From: Arthrobacter sp. PvP023
GTDB taxonomy: Bacteria; Actinomycetota; Actinomycetes; Actinomycetales; Micrococcaceae
Direction of reading: 5' to 3'
DNA length: 64,000 nt
NCBI RefSeq assembly: GCF_017832975.1
Contig: NZ_JAFIBI010000001.1
Location: 2,728,001-2,792,000 of the forward strand
A model generated the notes under the pieces. The model was not told the origin of the DNA and made no database searches. It worked only from the letters and a program-made list of their open reading frames with translations. Positions 33,632-42,147 of this stretch are shown piece after piece; positions within the stretch are counted from its first letter, which is position 1, and the number at the start of each line of letters is the position of its first letter. Made by a program: the position numbers and the translations under genes.

Positions 33632-34335
33632 GAATTCTTCAGCAGTGCAACATCGGAGACGAGCTCGATGTGCTCAAGCATTGCAGCGGCAGCCGCGGCC
33701 GAGTCCTGGGCCCTGATTGCCTCGGCGATCTTCCGGTGTGACGCGAGCGATTGCTCCGGGCGCCCTGGCTGACCAAGCGACTCGAGCCGCGTTTCCAAGA
33801 CCATTCCGGCGATGAATGTCATCAACTGGGCCAGCACCGCGGAGTGTGCGGCAGCGGTCACGGCCTGGTGGAACAGCTCGTCGCCGTGCGCACCCCGACT
33901 GCCCGAAGCCACCTCTTCAGCCATTGCAACGAGCGCCTTGTCGATGGCTTTCATGTCCCCGGCGGTGCGCCGGGAAGCGGCCAGTTCGGCAAGCTTGACC
34001 TCGAGGGTGCTGCGCGCCTCAACGATCTCCGGCAGCCGGCTGCGGTGCTCGCGCAGCCCCTTGATAACGGACGGGACGTTGGGACGGTAGACCAGCACCG
34101 CCCCCGTGCCGTGCTGGACATCGATCACACCGAGCACTTCCAGTGCCACCAAGGCCTGCGCCAGGGTGGCGCGCGAGACCCCAAGCCGCTCGGCGAGCTC
34201 ACGCTCTGCGGGCAAGGTATCTCCCGGACCCAGCTGGGCGGTCTCAATGAAGTCCATGAGCTGCTCGACGAGCTGCTCATAGAGCCGGGGCCTGGAGACC
34301 CGAGAGATTTGTTGCGTTGCTGCTTTCTTTGGCAC
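33628..34335 (-). CDS. GntR/FadR-type (FCD) regulator of the carrier-CoA-transferase operon
   Basis: A 235-residue GntR protein. The winged helix is LYEQLVEQLMDFIETAQLGPGDTLPAERELAERLGVSRATLAQAL; the all-helical FCD ligand domain follows (LPEIVEARSTLEVKLAELAA..., HGDELFHQAVTAAAHSAVLAQL, SLASHRKIAEAIRAQD) with metal/carboxylate-binding histidines. FCD domains commonly sense small carboxylates. The GTG start at 34335 has GAAGGA about 7 bases upstream. It is divergent from the MatC-like carrier across a gap with a clear palindrome. Confidence 0.9.
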   Translation of the reverse strand: MPKKAATQQISRVSRPRLYEQLVEQLMDFIETAQLGPGDTLPAERELAERLGVSRATLAQALVALEVLGVIDVQHGTGAVLVYRPNVPSVIKGLREHRSRLPEIVEARSTLEVKLAELAASRRTAGDMKAIDKALVAMAEEVASGSRGAHGDELFHQAVTAAAHSAVLAQLMTFIAGMVLETRLESLGQPGRPEQSLASHRKIAEAIRAQDSAAAAAAMLEHIELVSDVALLKNS

Positions 34336-34382
34336 GGCGCGTCCTTCCGGCGATGTCCTGTGCCTAGCCTACCGAAGAACTA

Positions 34383-34407
34383 TTGACAAAGTCACCTAGT
34401 GTCTAGG
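34383..34407 (+). promoter_or_regulatory. Promoter -35 element with GntR-type operator CCTAG-TGT-CTAGG
   Basis: TTGACA at 34383-34388 is a consensus -35 reading toward the carrier gene. The perfect palindrome CCTAG-TGT-CTAGG (34395-34407) lies where the spacer and -10 should be, so a bound repressor would block RNA polymerase. Another CTAGG follows at 34411 and a GCCTAGCC sits upstream near 34366. The divergent GntR gene is the likely ligand-responsive repressor. Confidence 0.6.
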
Positions 34408-34472
34408 AGGCTAGGCCAGTGAGCCAGTAATCCAGCTCACACATCCACCCCCCATGATCCGGAGGAACAACG

Positions 34473-35873
34473 ATGTCCGCTCCCGTCCTTTCCATCATCA
34501 TCCTGGCGGTGATGTTCCTGCTGGCCACGGTGCTGCCCCTCAACATGGGCGCCCTGGCATTCGTGGGCGCATTCCTGCTGGGGTCGGTCGTCCTCGGAAT
34601 GTCCACCAACGACATCCTTGCCAACTTCCCCGGCGGTCTATTTCTGACTATCGTCGGCGTCACCTATCTCTTCGCCATCGCGCAGAACAACGGCACCATT
34701 GATCTGTTGGTCCGGGGCGCCGTTCGGCTGGTTGGCAACAAAGTGGCGCTGATCCCCTGGGTCATGTTCGCCATCACGGCGCTGATCACCGCCGTCGGTG
34801 CGCTGTCACCGGCCGCCGTCGCCATCATCGCTCCCATCGCCCTGAGTTTTGCCGCGAAACACAAGATCAATCCGCTCATGATGGGCATGATGGTCATCCA
34901 CGGCGCCCAGGCAGGAGGCTTTTCGCCCATCGCCGTCTACGGCGTGACAGTCAACGGCATCATTGCCAAGACCGACCTGGAGGCCAGCCCCATGGCCATC
35001 TTCCTGGCCAGCTTCTTCTTCAACCTTGCCATTGCCGTGGTGCTGTCCCTTGTCCTCGGCGGCAACAAGTTCCGCTCCACGAAGGCCGGCCGGGTGGTGG
35101 AACAGGCCGCCGAAACACGGATGTCCGTCAGCGTCGGCGCCCGCGCAGCCGGCGTGACCCTCCAGGGATCCGGCTCTGACATCTCCCCCGCCGGCGTTTC
35201 GGCCAAGGGCACCTCGGGCGGCTCCGGCACCCCCGCAGCAGGCGACGCCGCGGCTCCCGCGAACGGAGCCCGCGCCAACGTGCCGCAACTCGTGACGATC
35301 CTGGGCCTGATCGCCCTCGCTGTCATCTCGCTCGGCTTCAAGGTCGACGTGGGCTTCGTCTCCATCACGATCGCGATCGTGCTGGCGCTCGTGTCCCCTG
35401 CCGCCCAGAAGGGCGCTGTGAACAAGATCAGCTGGTCCACCGTCCTGCTCATCTGCGGCATGCTCACCTTCGTGGGCGTCCTCGAGGAAGCCGGCACCAT
35501 CAAATTCGTATCCGACGGCGTTGCCCATCTCGGCATGCCGCTACTGGCTGCCCTGCTCATCTGCTACATCGGGGGCATCGTTTCAGCCTTCGCCTCCTCC
35601 ACCGCCATCCTGGCGGCCCTCATCCCGCTGGCTGTTCCGTTCCTGGCCACGGGCGAAATCGGCGCAGTGGGCGTCATCGCCGCCCTCGCCGTCGCCTCCA
35701 CGATCGTTGATGTCTCCCCCTTCTCCACCAATGGCGCCCTGGTGCTGGCCAATGCCCCCGAAGACGTGGATAAGGACAGGTTCTACAAGCAGATCCTGGC
35801 CTACAGCGGCGTCGTCGTCGTCGCCGGGCCGGCCATCGCCTGGCTGGTCATGGTGGTACCGGGCTGGTTGTAG
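34473..35873 (+). CDS. MatC/SLC13-like dicarboxylate carrier, second copy
   Basis: A 466-residue polytopic carrier paralogous to the one at 27910. Shared landmarks are PLNMGALAFVGAFLLGSVVLGMS, ILANFPGGLFLTIVGVTYLFAIAQNNGTIDLLV, LSPAAVAIIAPIALSF, GAQAGGFSPIAVYGVTV, FASSTAILAALIPLAVPFL and VDVSPFSTNGALVLANA. A Gly/Ala-rich cytoplasmic loop of about 60 residues separates the two halves. GGAGG precedes the ATG. It opens an operon with a type III CoA-transferase and a carboxyltransferase, so the imported acid is probably activated to a CoA ester. Confidence 0.9.
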   Translation: MSAPVLSIIILAVMFLLATVLPLNMGALAFVGAFLLGSVVLGMSTNDILANFPGGLFLTIVGVTYLFAIAQNNGTIDLLVRGAVRLVGNKVALIPWVMFAITALITAVGALSPAAVAIIAPIALSFAAKHKINPLMMGMMVIHGAQAGGFSPIAVYGVTVNGIIAKTDLEASPMAIFLASFFFNLAIAVVLSLVLGGNKFRSTKAGRVVEQAAETRMSVSVGARAAGVTLQGSGSDISPAGVSAKGTSGGSGTPAAGDAAAPANGARANVPQLVTILGLIALAVISLGFKVDVGFVSITIAIVLALVSPAAQKGAVNKISWSTVLLICGMLTFVGVLEEAGTIKFVSDGVAHLGMPLLAALLICYIGGIVSAFASSTAILAALIPLAVPFLATGEIGAVGVIAALAVASTIVDVSPFSTNGALVLANAPEDVDKDRFYKQILAYSGVVVVAGPAIAWLVMVVPGWL

Positions 35874-35925
35874 GCCGGCCAGCAACAGCAGCAACCCAGG
35901 CACCTAGAAGTAGAGAAGGAACACC

Positions 35926-37173
35926 ATGAAGAGCACTGAATCCACTCCCCAGGCAGAGGGTCCCCTGTCGGGCTACCTCGTGGTGGACCTGAGCCGCGCC
36001 CTGGCAGGCCCGCACGCAGGCATGATGCTTGCCGACCTCGGCGCCCGCGTCATCAAGGTGGAGAACCCGGGCACCGGGGACGACACCCGCGGCTGGGGCC
36101 CGCCCTTCGTCGGCCCGGAGGACGATCCGCAGGCGACTTATTTCCTGTCCTGCAACCGGAACAAGGAATCCATCGCTTTGGATCTGAAGAACGACGACGG
36201 GCGGACAGTCCTGCGCGAACTGCTGGAACGCGCCGACGTGGTCATCGAGAACTTCCGCCCCGGCGTCCTGGACCGGCTGGGCTTCTCCGCCGCGGAAATG
36301 CACGCACTGAACCCGGCACTGGTGATCCTGTCCATCACCGGCTTCGGTCACGACGGGCCCGAATCCCGGCGCAGCGGTTACGACCAGATCCTGCAGGGCG
36401 AAGCCGGCCTGATGTCCCTGACCGGATCGGGACCGGACGACCCCCAAAGGGTGGGTGTTCCCATCGCCGATCTCCTCTCGGGCATGTATGGCGCGTTCGG
36501 GACCCTGGCGGCGCTGCTGCAGCGCGAGCGGACCGGGCAGGGGCAGATCGTCCGCACCTCGCTGCTGGCCGCTCTTATCGGCGTGCACGCATTCCAAGGC
36601 ACCAGGGCTACTGTCGCCGGCGAGGTACCGAAGGCGCAGGGCAACCACCACCCCTCCATCGCTCCCTACGGACTGTTCCACTGCCGGCAGGGAAGGGTCC
36701 AGATCAGCGTGGGCAGCGAAAAACTGTGGAATACGTTCGCTTCCACGTTCGGAATCGACGCTGCGCGTCCCGAATTCGCCAGCAACGCGGACCGGGTGCG
36801 CAACCGCGAGAAAGTCATCGAAGAGGTGGAGCAGGCATTCTCCGATTACGAAGCCGGGGAGCTGCTCGCCAAACTCAACGACGCCGGCATCCCGGCCGGC
36901 AAGGTCCGCACCCTGGACGAGGTGTACGCCTGGGAGCAGGTGCATTCGCAGGGCCTGGTGATCGACGTCGACCACAAGATCCTGGGGAACGTGAGCCTGC
37001 CCGGTCCGCCGCTCCGGTTCTTCAGCACTGCCGACACTGCAGAGACGACCCTCACCACGCACACGGCGCCGCCCCTGCTGGACCAGGACGGGGAGCAGAT
37101 CCGGCAATGGCTGGGGCTGCTGCCGGCCGGTACAAAAGGCACTGCCGCCGACACGGAGCAGAAAGGGCGCTGA
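35926..37173 (+). CDS. Family III CoA-transferase (CaiB/BaiF type)
   Basis: A 415-residue family III CoA-transferase. Landmarks are LVVDLSRALAGPHAGMMLADLGARVIKVENP at the N-terminus, SCNRNKESIALDLK, ADVVIENFRPGVLDRLG and YDQILQGEAGLM; the catalytic aspartate is Asp182 in VPIADLLSGMYGAFG. Such enzymes move CoA between carboxylic acids through an aspartyl anhydride. Its place between a dicarboxylate carrier and a carboxyltransferase suggests activation of the imported acid at the expense of acetyl- or succinyl-CoA. AAGGA precedes the ATG; only two bases separate its stop from the next start. Confidence 0.9.
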   Translation: MKSTESTPQAEGPLSGYLVVDLSRALAGPHAGMMLADLGARVIKVENPGTGDDTRGWGPPFVGPEDDPQATYFLSCNRNKESIALDLKNDDGRTVLRELLERADVVIENFRPGVLDRLGFSAAEMHALNPALVILSITGFGHDGPESRRSGYDQILQGEAGLMSLTGSGPDDPQRVGVPIADLLSGMYGAFGTLAALLQRERTGQGQIVRTSLLAALIGVHAFQGTRATVAGEVPKAQGNHHPSIAPYGLFHCRQGRVQISVGSEKLWNTFASTFGIDAARPEFASNADRVRNREKVIEEVEQAFSDYEAGELLAKLNDAGIPAGKVRTLDEVYAWEQVHSQGLVIDVDHKILGNVSLPGPPLRFFSTADTAETTLTTHTAPPLLDQDGEQIRQWLGLLPAGTKGTAADTEQKGR

Positions 37174-37175
37174 AC

Positions 37176-38708
37176 ATGCTGACTGAACAGAAAGCCAGGC
37201 ATCTGGACGCCGCCGGGCTCATCACCGCTGTGCTGGATCCCGGCTCCTACCGAAGTTGGGATGCCACGGTGGTTGACCCCGATCCCGGTCCTGAATACCG
37301 GCAGGAATTGGCGGCCGCCCGCGCTAAGACCGGCGTGGATGAATCCGTCCTCACCGGCGAAGGGTTCATCCGCGGCCGGCGCGTAGCCGTCATCGTGAGC
37401 GAATTCCGCTTCCTCGCCGGTTCCATCGGCCAGGCAGCCGCGGAACGCATCGTCACCGCCGTCGAACGGGCAACCCGTGAGGGCCTGCCGCTCCTGGCGG
37501 GCCCGGCGTCGGGCGGAACCCGGATGCAGGAAGGAACCATCGCCTTCCTGTCCATGGTCAAAATCAGTGCCGCCGTCCGCGCCCACCGCCAGGCCGGCCT
37601 GCCCTACCTCGTGTACCTGCGGCACCCCACCACCGGAGGGGTTATGGCGTCCTGGGGATCCCTCGGCCACATCACTGTGGCCGAGCCCGGGGCCCTCCTC
37701 GGCTTCCTGGGGCCGCGGGTCTACGAGGCCCTCTACGGCACGCCGTTTCCGGAGAACGTGCAGGTGGCGGAGAACCTTTTCGACAAGGGCCTGATCGATG
37801 CGGTGGTCCCGCCCTCGCAGCTGTCCGACGTCGTGGACCGCGCCCTCAGCATTCTGGTCACTGGCCCGCACGGCCGGATTGAGCCGCCGAAGACCCTTTC
37901 AGTCAGACCGTCGGATGCCCGTGCCTGGGAATCGATCCAAATCTCCCGAAATCCGCGGCGGCCGGACCTGCGCCAACTGCTCGCCTACGGCGCCCGCGAT
38001 GTGCTCCCCCTCAACGGCACCGGTCAGGGGGAAAAGGACCCCGGACTGCAGCTTGCCCTGGCCCGCTTCGGCCAGGAGTCCTGCGTGGTCATCGGCCACA
38101 CCCGGCCCAGGCCGTCGCAGCAGACTGCGATGGGACCGGCGTCGCTCCGCGAGGCCCGTCGCGGCATGCGGCTGGCCGAGGAGCTCGGTTTGCCGCTGCT
38201 GACGGTCATTGACACCGGCGGCGCGGCGCTGTCCAAGGAGGCCGAGGAAGGCGGGCTGGCCGGCGAGATTGCCCGGTCCCTGCATGACATGATCGGGCTG
38301 AACTCCCCCACCGTCTCGGTTCTGCTGGGCCAGGGTGCCGGCGGCGGGGCGCTGGCCCTACTGCCCGCGGACCGCACCATTGCCGCCCAGCACGCCTGGC
38401 TGTCTCCGCTGCCGCCTGAAGGCGCCAGCGCCATCGTCCACCGCAGCACCGATTTCGCGCCGGCCATGTCCGAAGCACAGGGCGTCAACGTTGCCGCCCT
38501 GTACGCCAACGGACTGGTGGAGCACATCGTGGACGAACGCGGGGACGCAGGACACCGCGACGCTGCCGTTGAGGGAAGGGCGTTCTGCCGGCGGCTGGGG
38601 CAGGCCATCGAATACGAACTCGCCACGTTGTCCTCCGTCGGGGTCGGCGAACTGCTCCCGCGGAGGCTGGAAAAGTACCGGAACCTGGGCGGGCTTACCG
38701 CCGGGTGA
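37176..38708 (+). CDS. Fused AccD-AccA-like carboxyltransferase (possible decarboxylase)
   Basis: A 510-residue protein with two crotonase-fold carboxyltransferase halves. The AccD-like half has EFRFLAGSIG, SGGTRMQEGTIAFLSMVKISAA, PTTGGVMASWGSLGHITVAE and GFLGPRVYEALYG, but lacks the AccD zinc finger. The AccA-like half has VVIGHTRPRP, LRLAEELGLPLLTVIDTGGA-type helix, EEGGLAGEIARSLHDM and GQGAGGGALALLPADR. No biotin carboxylase or carrier gene is near. It could pair with distant acetyl/propionyl-CoA carboxylase subunits, or decarboxylate a CoA ester directly, as MdcD/MdcE do for malonyl-ACP; the operon favours the latter. Confidence 0.85.
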   Translation: MLTEQKARHLDAAGLITAVLDPGSYRSWDATVVDPDPGPEYRQELAAARAKTGVDESVLTGEGFIRGRRVAVIVSEFRFLAGSIGQAAAERIVTAVERATREGLPLLAGPASGGTRMQEGTIAFLSMVKISAAVRAHRQAGLPYLVYLRHPTTGGVMASWGSLGHITVAEPGALLGFLGPRVYEALYGTPFPENVQVAENLFDKGLIDAVVPPSQLSDVVDRALSILVTGPHGRIEPPKTLSVRPSDARAWESIQISRNPRRPDLRQLLAYGARDVLPLNGTGQGEKDPGLQLALARFGQESCVVIGHTRPRPSQQTAMGPASLREARRGMRLAEELGLPLLTVIDTGGAALSKEAEEGGLAGEIARSLHDMIGLNSPTVSVLLGQGAGGGALALLPADRTIAAQHAWLSPLPPEGASAIVHRSTDFAPAMSEAQGVNVAALYANGLVEHIVDERGDAGHRDAAVEGRAFCRRLGQAIEYELATLSSVGVGELLPRRLEKYRNLGGLTAG

Positions 38709-39867
38709 TCCCCGGGCGGAAACTTTCCAAAGATGACCGATGGAAATCCGTGTGCCAAACATCGAGGTCCCGTCCGTCTCCGTCGGTGACGACGTATTCG
38801 GGCCAGCGGTCGAAGGCGGAACAGGGATGAGAGATGCCGAAGTCCACCAGGTCCGTGACCTCCAGGCCGGTCACCCCGGTGAGGACGGCGTGGTGGTCGT
38901 AGAGGTTGCGCACCACAGCGGTCGCCCCGTCCTTCGGAGCGCCGTCAGCGGTGTGGGCCGCCAGGACCACCGGCAATCCGGCGTCGTAGGGCAGGTCCCG
39001 CTTGCCGGCACCGACGACGGCGATCCCCTCTTCGGGGGTGGAGAGCACCACGGCGCGGACGGTCAGCGCGGGCATCAGTCCCGGCACCGGGCTGACACCG
39101 GCGTAGGTGCCGTGATCGTGGGTGACGTAGCAACCCGACCGGAGGAGCCGCCGTGTTCCGGGCACCTGGCCGGCGTCCGGGAGGAATTCCGCCACCCGGT
39201 CCGGAAATGCCGATCCACCCATGGAGTAGACGGGGGCGGACGTTTCGAAGAACGGGGCAACCTCCAGGTAAACGTCCCGCACCAGCCGGCAGTGCCGGTC
39301 AACGGCTGCGATGGTCGCTTCCGCCCTGCTGTTGGGCACGACGCCCTCGTACCCGGCGACTCCAACGAGCCTGAGGCCGGGCGCGGCATGGACCAGCCCG
39401 GCGAGCTCTACGGCCTCCTGGAGGTTGCGTACGCCCGTGCGTCCGCCCGGCGTCCCGACGTCGATCAGCACCTCAAGGGCCACGTCCGCCTCGGCGCCGA
39501 ACACCGCGGCTGCAGCATTCACACCGGCAGCGGAGTCCACGAAGCAGCGGATTTCCCGTCCGGAGTCCTCCCCCAGCCAGCCGCGGATCCGTGCCAGGCC
39601 ATACCGGTCGACGACCTCGTTGGCGATGAGGACGTGCCGGTGCCCCCAGCCCACCGCAGAAGCGACCTGGTCCACGGTGGCAACCGTGACGCCGACGGCA
39701 CCGGCGTTTAGCTGACGGTCGATGATCGGGGCGGACATAGTGGTCTTCACGTGCGGCGCGAGGTCCAGCTGCCGTTCCCGGCACCAGGACGCCATGACGC
39801 GGATGTTGTTGTCGAGGGCCTCGAGATTGAGCCGAAGCTGCGGATAGGGCATGCTCGATTCTGTCAT
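38695..39867 (-). CDS. D-threonine aldolase / D-threo-3-hydroxyaspartate lyase family enzyme
   Basis: A 390-residue PLP enzyme with an alanine-racemase-like barrel. The PLP lysine is Lys41 in APHVKTTM (family consensus PHxKTHK), and the C-terminal metal site is ISHPCSAFDRWPEYVV, where His and Cys bind a divalent metal. FEVA-like landmarks GTPGGRTGV and GSGCYVTHDHGTY (here RSGCYVTHDHGTYAG) are also seen. Members cleave D-beta-hydroxy amino acids or dehydrate D-hydroxyaspartate. ATG 39867 has AAGGA 8 bases upstream. The 3' ends of this gene and the carboxyltransferase overlap by 14 bases tail-to-tail. A LysR gene diverges 39 bases away. Confidence 0.87.
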   Translation of the reverse strand: MTESSMPYPQLRLNLEALDNNIRVMASWCRERQLDLAPHVKTTMSAPIIDRQLNAGAVGVTVATVDQVASAVGWGHRHVLIANEVVDRYGLARIRGWLGEDSGREIRCFVDSAAGVNAAAAVFGAEADVALEVLIDVGTPGGRTGVRNLQEAVELAGLVHAAPGLRLVGVAGYEGVVPNSRAEATIAAVDRHCRLVRDVYLEVAPFFETSAPVYSMGGSAFPDRVAEFLPDAGQVPGTRRLLRSGCYVTHDHGTYAGVSPVPGLMPALTVRAVVLSTPEEGIAVVGAGKRDLPYDAGLPVVLAAHTADGAPKDGATAVVRNLYDHHAVLTGVTGLEVTDLVDFGISHPCSAFDRWPEYVVTDGDGRDLDVWHTDFHRSSLESFRPGITRR

Positions 39868-39906
39868 GGGCATAGTCCTTCTGAAGGAATCGGCGAAGGG
39901 GCCGGA

Positions 39907-40794
39907 GTGGACACACGAAAGCTGAAGTATTTTCTGGCCGTTGTTGACCATGACGGGTTCAACCGGGCGGCAGAGCATCTGTTGATCGCCCAGCCGTCGC
40001 TGTCCCAGACCATCGCCGGCCTGGAGAAGGACCTCGGAGTGCCGCTCTTCCACCGCATCGGCCGCCGGGCAGTCCTCAGCGAAGCGGGCAAGGAACTGGT
40101 TGGACCGGCGCGCCTGGTGATGCGGGACCTTGATGCCGCCAAGTCCGCCGTGCAGGCACTGCGGGGCCTGCGCAGCGGCCGGCTGGACATCATCACCATG
40201 CCCTCCCCCGGGATCGAGCCGCTGACTTCGATGATCGCCGGCTTCACCCGGCTGCACCCCTCGGTCCGGCTCAACGTCAGTGCCGCGTTCACGCCCGAGG
40301 AAGTCATCGAATCCGTCCGGAGCGGCAGCACCGAAATCGGCCTGGCCGGTGCCTCAACGCCCATCCGGGTCCCGGGGGTGCAGGTCCTGGAGCTGGAGCG
40401 CCAGCCGCTGATCCTGATCGTGAACCCGCAGGCCGACACCTTCGGCCCGGGAATAGCCATCCAGCGGGAGGACCTCGGCGGGCACCGGCTGGTCGCGAGC
40501 CAGCGCGGATCACTGATGCGGTGGCTGGTGGACGATGCATTGGCACATGGCGTGACGGCGGAGATCGTCGTCGAGGTCGCCCACCGGACCTCAATCCTGC
40601 CGCTGGTGCTCGCCGGGGTGGGGCACGCGGTGATGCCGTCGTCCTGGGCGCCGACCGCGCACAAAGCCGGGCTGCGCACCGTGCTCATCGAACCCGTGTC
40701 GTACCTCGATGTGGCAATCCTGAGCCGGAAGGAAGACCTGACGCCGGCCGCAAAGGCGTTCCTGACGGTGGCCGAGCTGCATGCCAACCAATAG
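39907..40794 (+). CDS. LysR-type regulator between the aldolase and dehydrogenase units
   Basis: A 295-residue LysR protein starting at GTG 39907 (MDTRKLKYFLAVVDHDGFNR) after GAAGGGG. The helix-turn-helix is FNRAAEHLLIAQPSLSQTIAGLEKDLG and the effector domain begins GRLDIITMPSPGIEPLTSMI. Only 39 bases separate it from the divergent aldolase, so its site must overlap both promoters. It could also act on the tartrate dehydrogenase-dctA-kinase genes that follow on its own strand. Effector unknown; a hydroxydicarboxylate is plausible from context. Confidence 0.88.
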   Translation: MDTRKLKYFLAVVDHDGFNRAAEHLLIAQPSLSQTIAGLEKDLGVPLFHRIGRRAVLSEAGKELVGPARLVMRDLDAAKSAVQALRGLRSGRLDIITMPSPGIEPLTSMIAGFTRLHPSVRLNVSAAFTPEEVIESVRSGSTEIGLAGASTPIRVPGVQVLELERQPLILIVNPQADTFGPGIAIQREDLGGHRLVASQRGSLMRWLVDDALAHGVTAEIVVEVAHRTSILPLVLAGVGHAVMPSSWAPTAHKAGLRTVLIEPVSYLDVAILSRKEDLTPAAKAFLTVAELHANQ

Positions 40795-40806
40795 GCTGAG
40801 CCTATT
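40790..40806. promoter_or_regulatory. Perfect palindrome at the end of the LysR gene
   Basis: AATAGGCT-G-AGCCTATT spans the LysR stop codon. A one-base centre is too tight for a good RNA hairpin, so a protein-binding site for the downstream dehydrogenase promoter is as likely as a weak terminator. No thymine run follows. Confidence 0.35.
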
Positions 40807-40910
40807 TGCCGGATCGGATCTTGGTCTTGGACGCGATCAGATGGCAGGCCGTCTACTTGAAGAGGAAGGCAGTGTGACGCTGCTAACAGACTCAACGAGG
40901 AGGTAGGCAC

Positions 40911-42008
40911 ATGAGCGCCACCCGGAAATTCAGCATCGCTTCAATCCCCGCAGACGGCGTCGGCAAGGAAGTTGTCTCCGCAGGCCGCCGCGTCCTGGAC
41001 GCCCTGGCAGAGAACTCCAACGGCAAGTTCGCCTTTGAATGGACCGAGTTCCCCTGGGGCTGCGGCTACTACGAAAAGACCGGCCAGATGATGGACCCCA
41101 AGGGCCTGGAAGCCCTCACGGCCTTTGACGCCATCTACTTCGGCGCCGTGGGCTGGGAGAACGTTCCGGACCACATCAGCCTCTGGGGCCTGCGCCTGAA
41201 CATCACGCAGAACTTTGACCAGTGGGCCAACATCCGGCCGGTGAAGTTCCTTCCGGGCATCCAGTCCCCGCTCCGCAAGGCCGACAATACCGAGCTGGAC
41301 TGGATCGTTGTCCGCGAGAACAGCGAGGGTGAATACGCCGGCCTCGGCGGACGCAACCTGAGCGGCCGGGGCCCCGGGAACGAGGTGGCACTGCAGACCG
41401 CCCTGTTCACCGAAAAAGGCTGTGAGCGCATCATGCGGTTCGCTTTCGACCTCGCGCGGACCCGCACGGTGAAGAAGGTCTCCTCCGTCACCAAGTCCAA
41501 CGCCCAGCAGTACGGCATGGTCCTCTGGGACGAGACCTTCAAGCGGGTCGCCCTGGACTACCCGGACGTGCAGACGGAGAGCGTCCTCGTCGATGCCATG
41601 AGCGCCAAGTTCATCCTGCACCCCGAGGACCTGTCCGTCGTCGTAGCCTCCAACCTGAATGCCGACATCCTCTCGGATCTCGGCTCGGCGCTCGCGGGCA
41701 GCCTGGGACTGGCGGCAAGCGCGAACCTGAACCCGGAGCGCCGCTTCCCTTCCATGTTCGAACCGGTCCACGGCTCGGCCCCGGACATCGCCGGCAAGGG
41801 CGTCAGCAACCCCATCGGAGCCATCGCAAGCGCCGCCCTGATGCTGGACCACTTCGGCCTGCATGAAGAAGCGCGCCTCGTTGAGGCGGCAATCGAGCAG
41901 GCCACCGGGGCCGGACACCTGACCCGCGACGTGGGCGGCGAAGCCACCACGGACGACGTCACCGAAGCAATCATCAACGCCCTTACCCGCACCCTGGCCG
42001 CCGTCTAG
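40911..42008 (+). CDS. Tartrate dehydrogenase / D-malate dehydrogenase (TtuC/DmlA family)
   Basis: A 365-residue beta-decarboxylating dehydrogenase of the isopropylmalate-dehydrogenase superfamily. Landmarks are IPADGVGKEVV, FGAVGWENVPDHISLWGLRL, ANIRPVKFLPGIQSPLR, IVVRENSEGEYAG, VTKSNAQQYGMVLWDE, and the NAD loop FEPVHGSAPDIAGKGVSNPIGAI. Length and the DHISLWGLRL segment match TtuC and DmlA rather than LeuB. TtuC enzymes oxidise tartrate or decarboxylate meso-tartrate to D-glycerate; DmlA converts D-malate to pyruvate. The downstream glycerate kinase favours tartrate to glycerate. GGAGGT precedes the ATG. Confidence 0.9.
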   Translation: MSATRKFSIASIPADGVGKEVVSAGRRVLDALAENSNGKFAFEWTEFPWGCGYYEKTGQMMDPKGLEALTAFDAIYFGAVGWENVPDHISLWGLRLNITQNFDQWANIRPVKFLPGIQSPLRKADNTELDWIVVRENSEGEYAGLGGRNLSGRGPGNEVALQTALFTEKGCERIMRFAFDLARTRTVKKVSSVTKSNAQQYGMVLWDETFKRVALDYPDVQTESVLVDAMSAKFILHPEDLSVVVASNLNADILSDLGSALAGSLGLAASANLNPERRFPSMFEPVHGSAPDIAGKGVSNPIGAIASAALMLDHFGLHEEARLVEAAIEQATGAGHLTRDVGGEATTDDVTEAIINALTRTLAAV

Positions 42009-42056
42009 CCAGGAAGTCGGACCCGCCGGGCCAGTCCCGGCGCCAGGAATACCCCA

Positions 42057-42096
42057 GGAATGGACGGCGGATCAACACACCGCCGCCGTCCATTCC
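42057..42096 (+). terminator. Hairpin between the dehydrogenase and dctA genes
   Basis: GGAATGGACGGCGG (42057-42070) pairs perfectly with CCGCCGTCCATTCC (42083-42096) around a 12-base loop. It has no thymine run on the plus strand, so it may be a weak terminator or attenuator lowering dctA transcription relative to the dehydrogenase, or a stabiliser of the processed upstream message. Confidence 0.55.
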
Positions 42097-42147
42097 GTCA
42101 TACCCCCATCAAGCCCTCCAGCTACATTCCACAACGAGGTAGGAATC

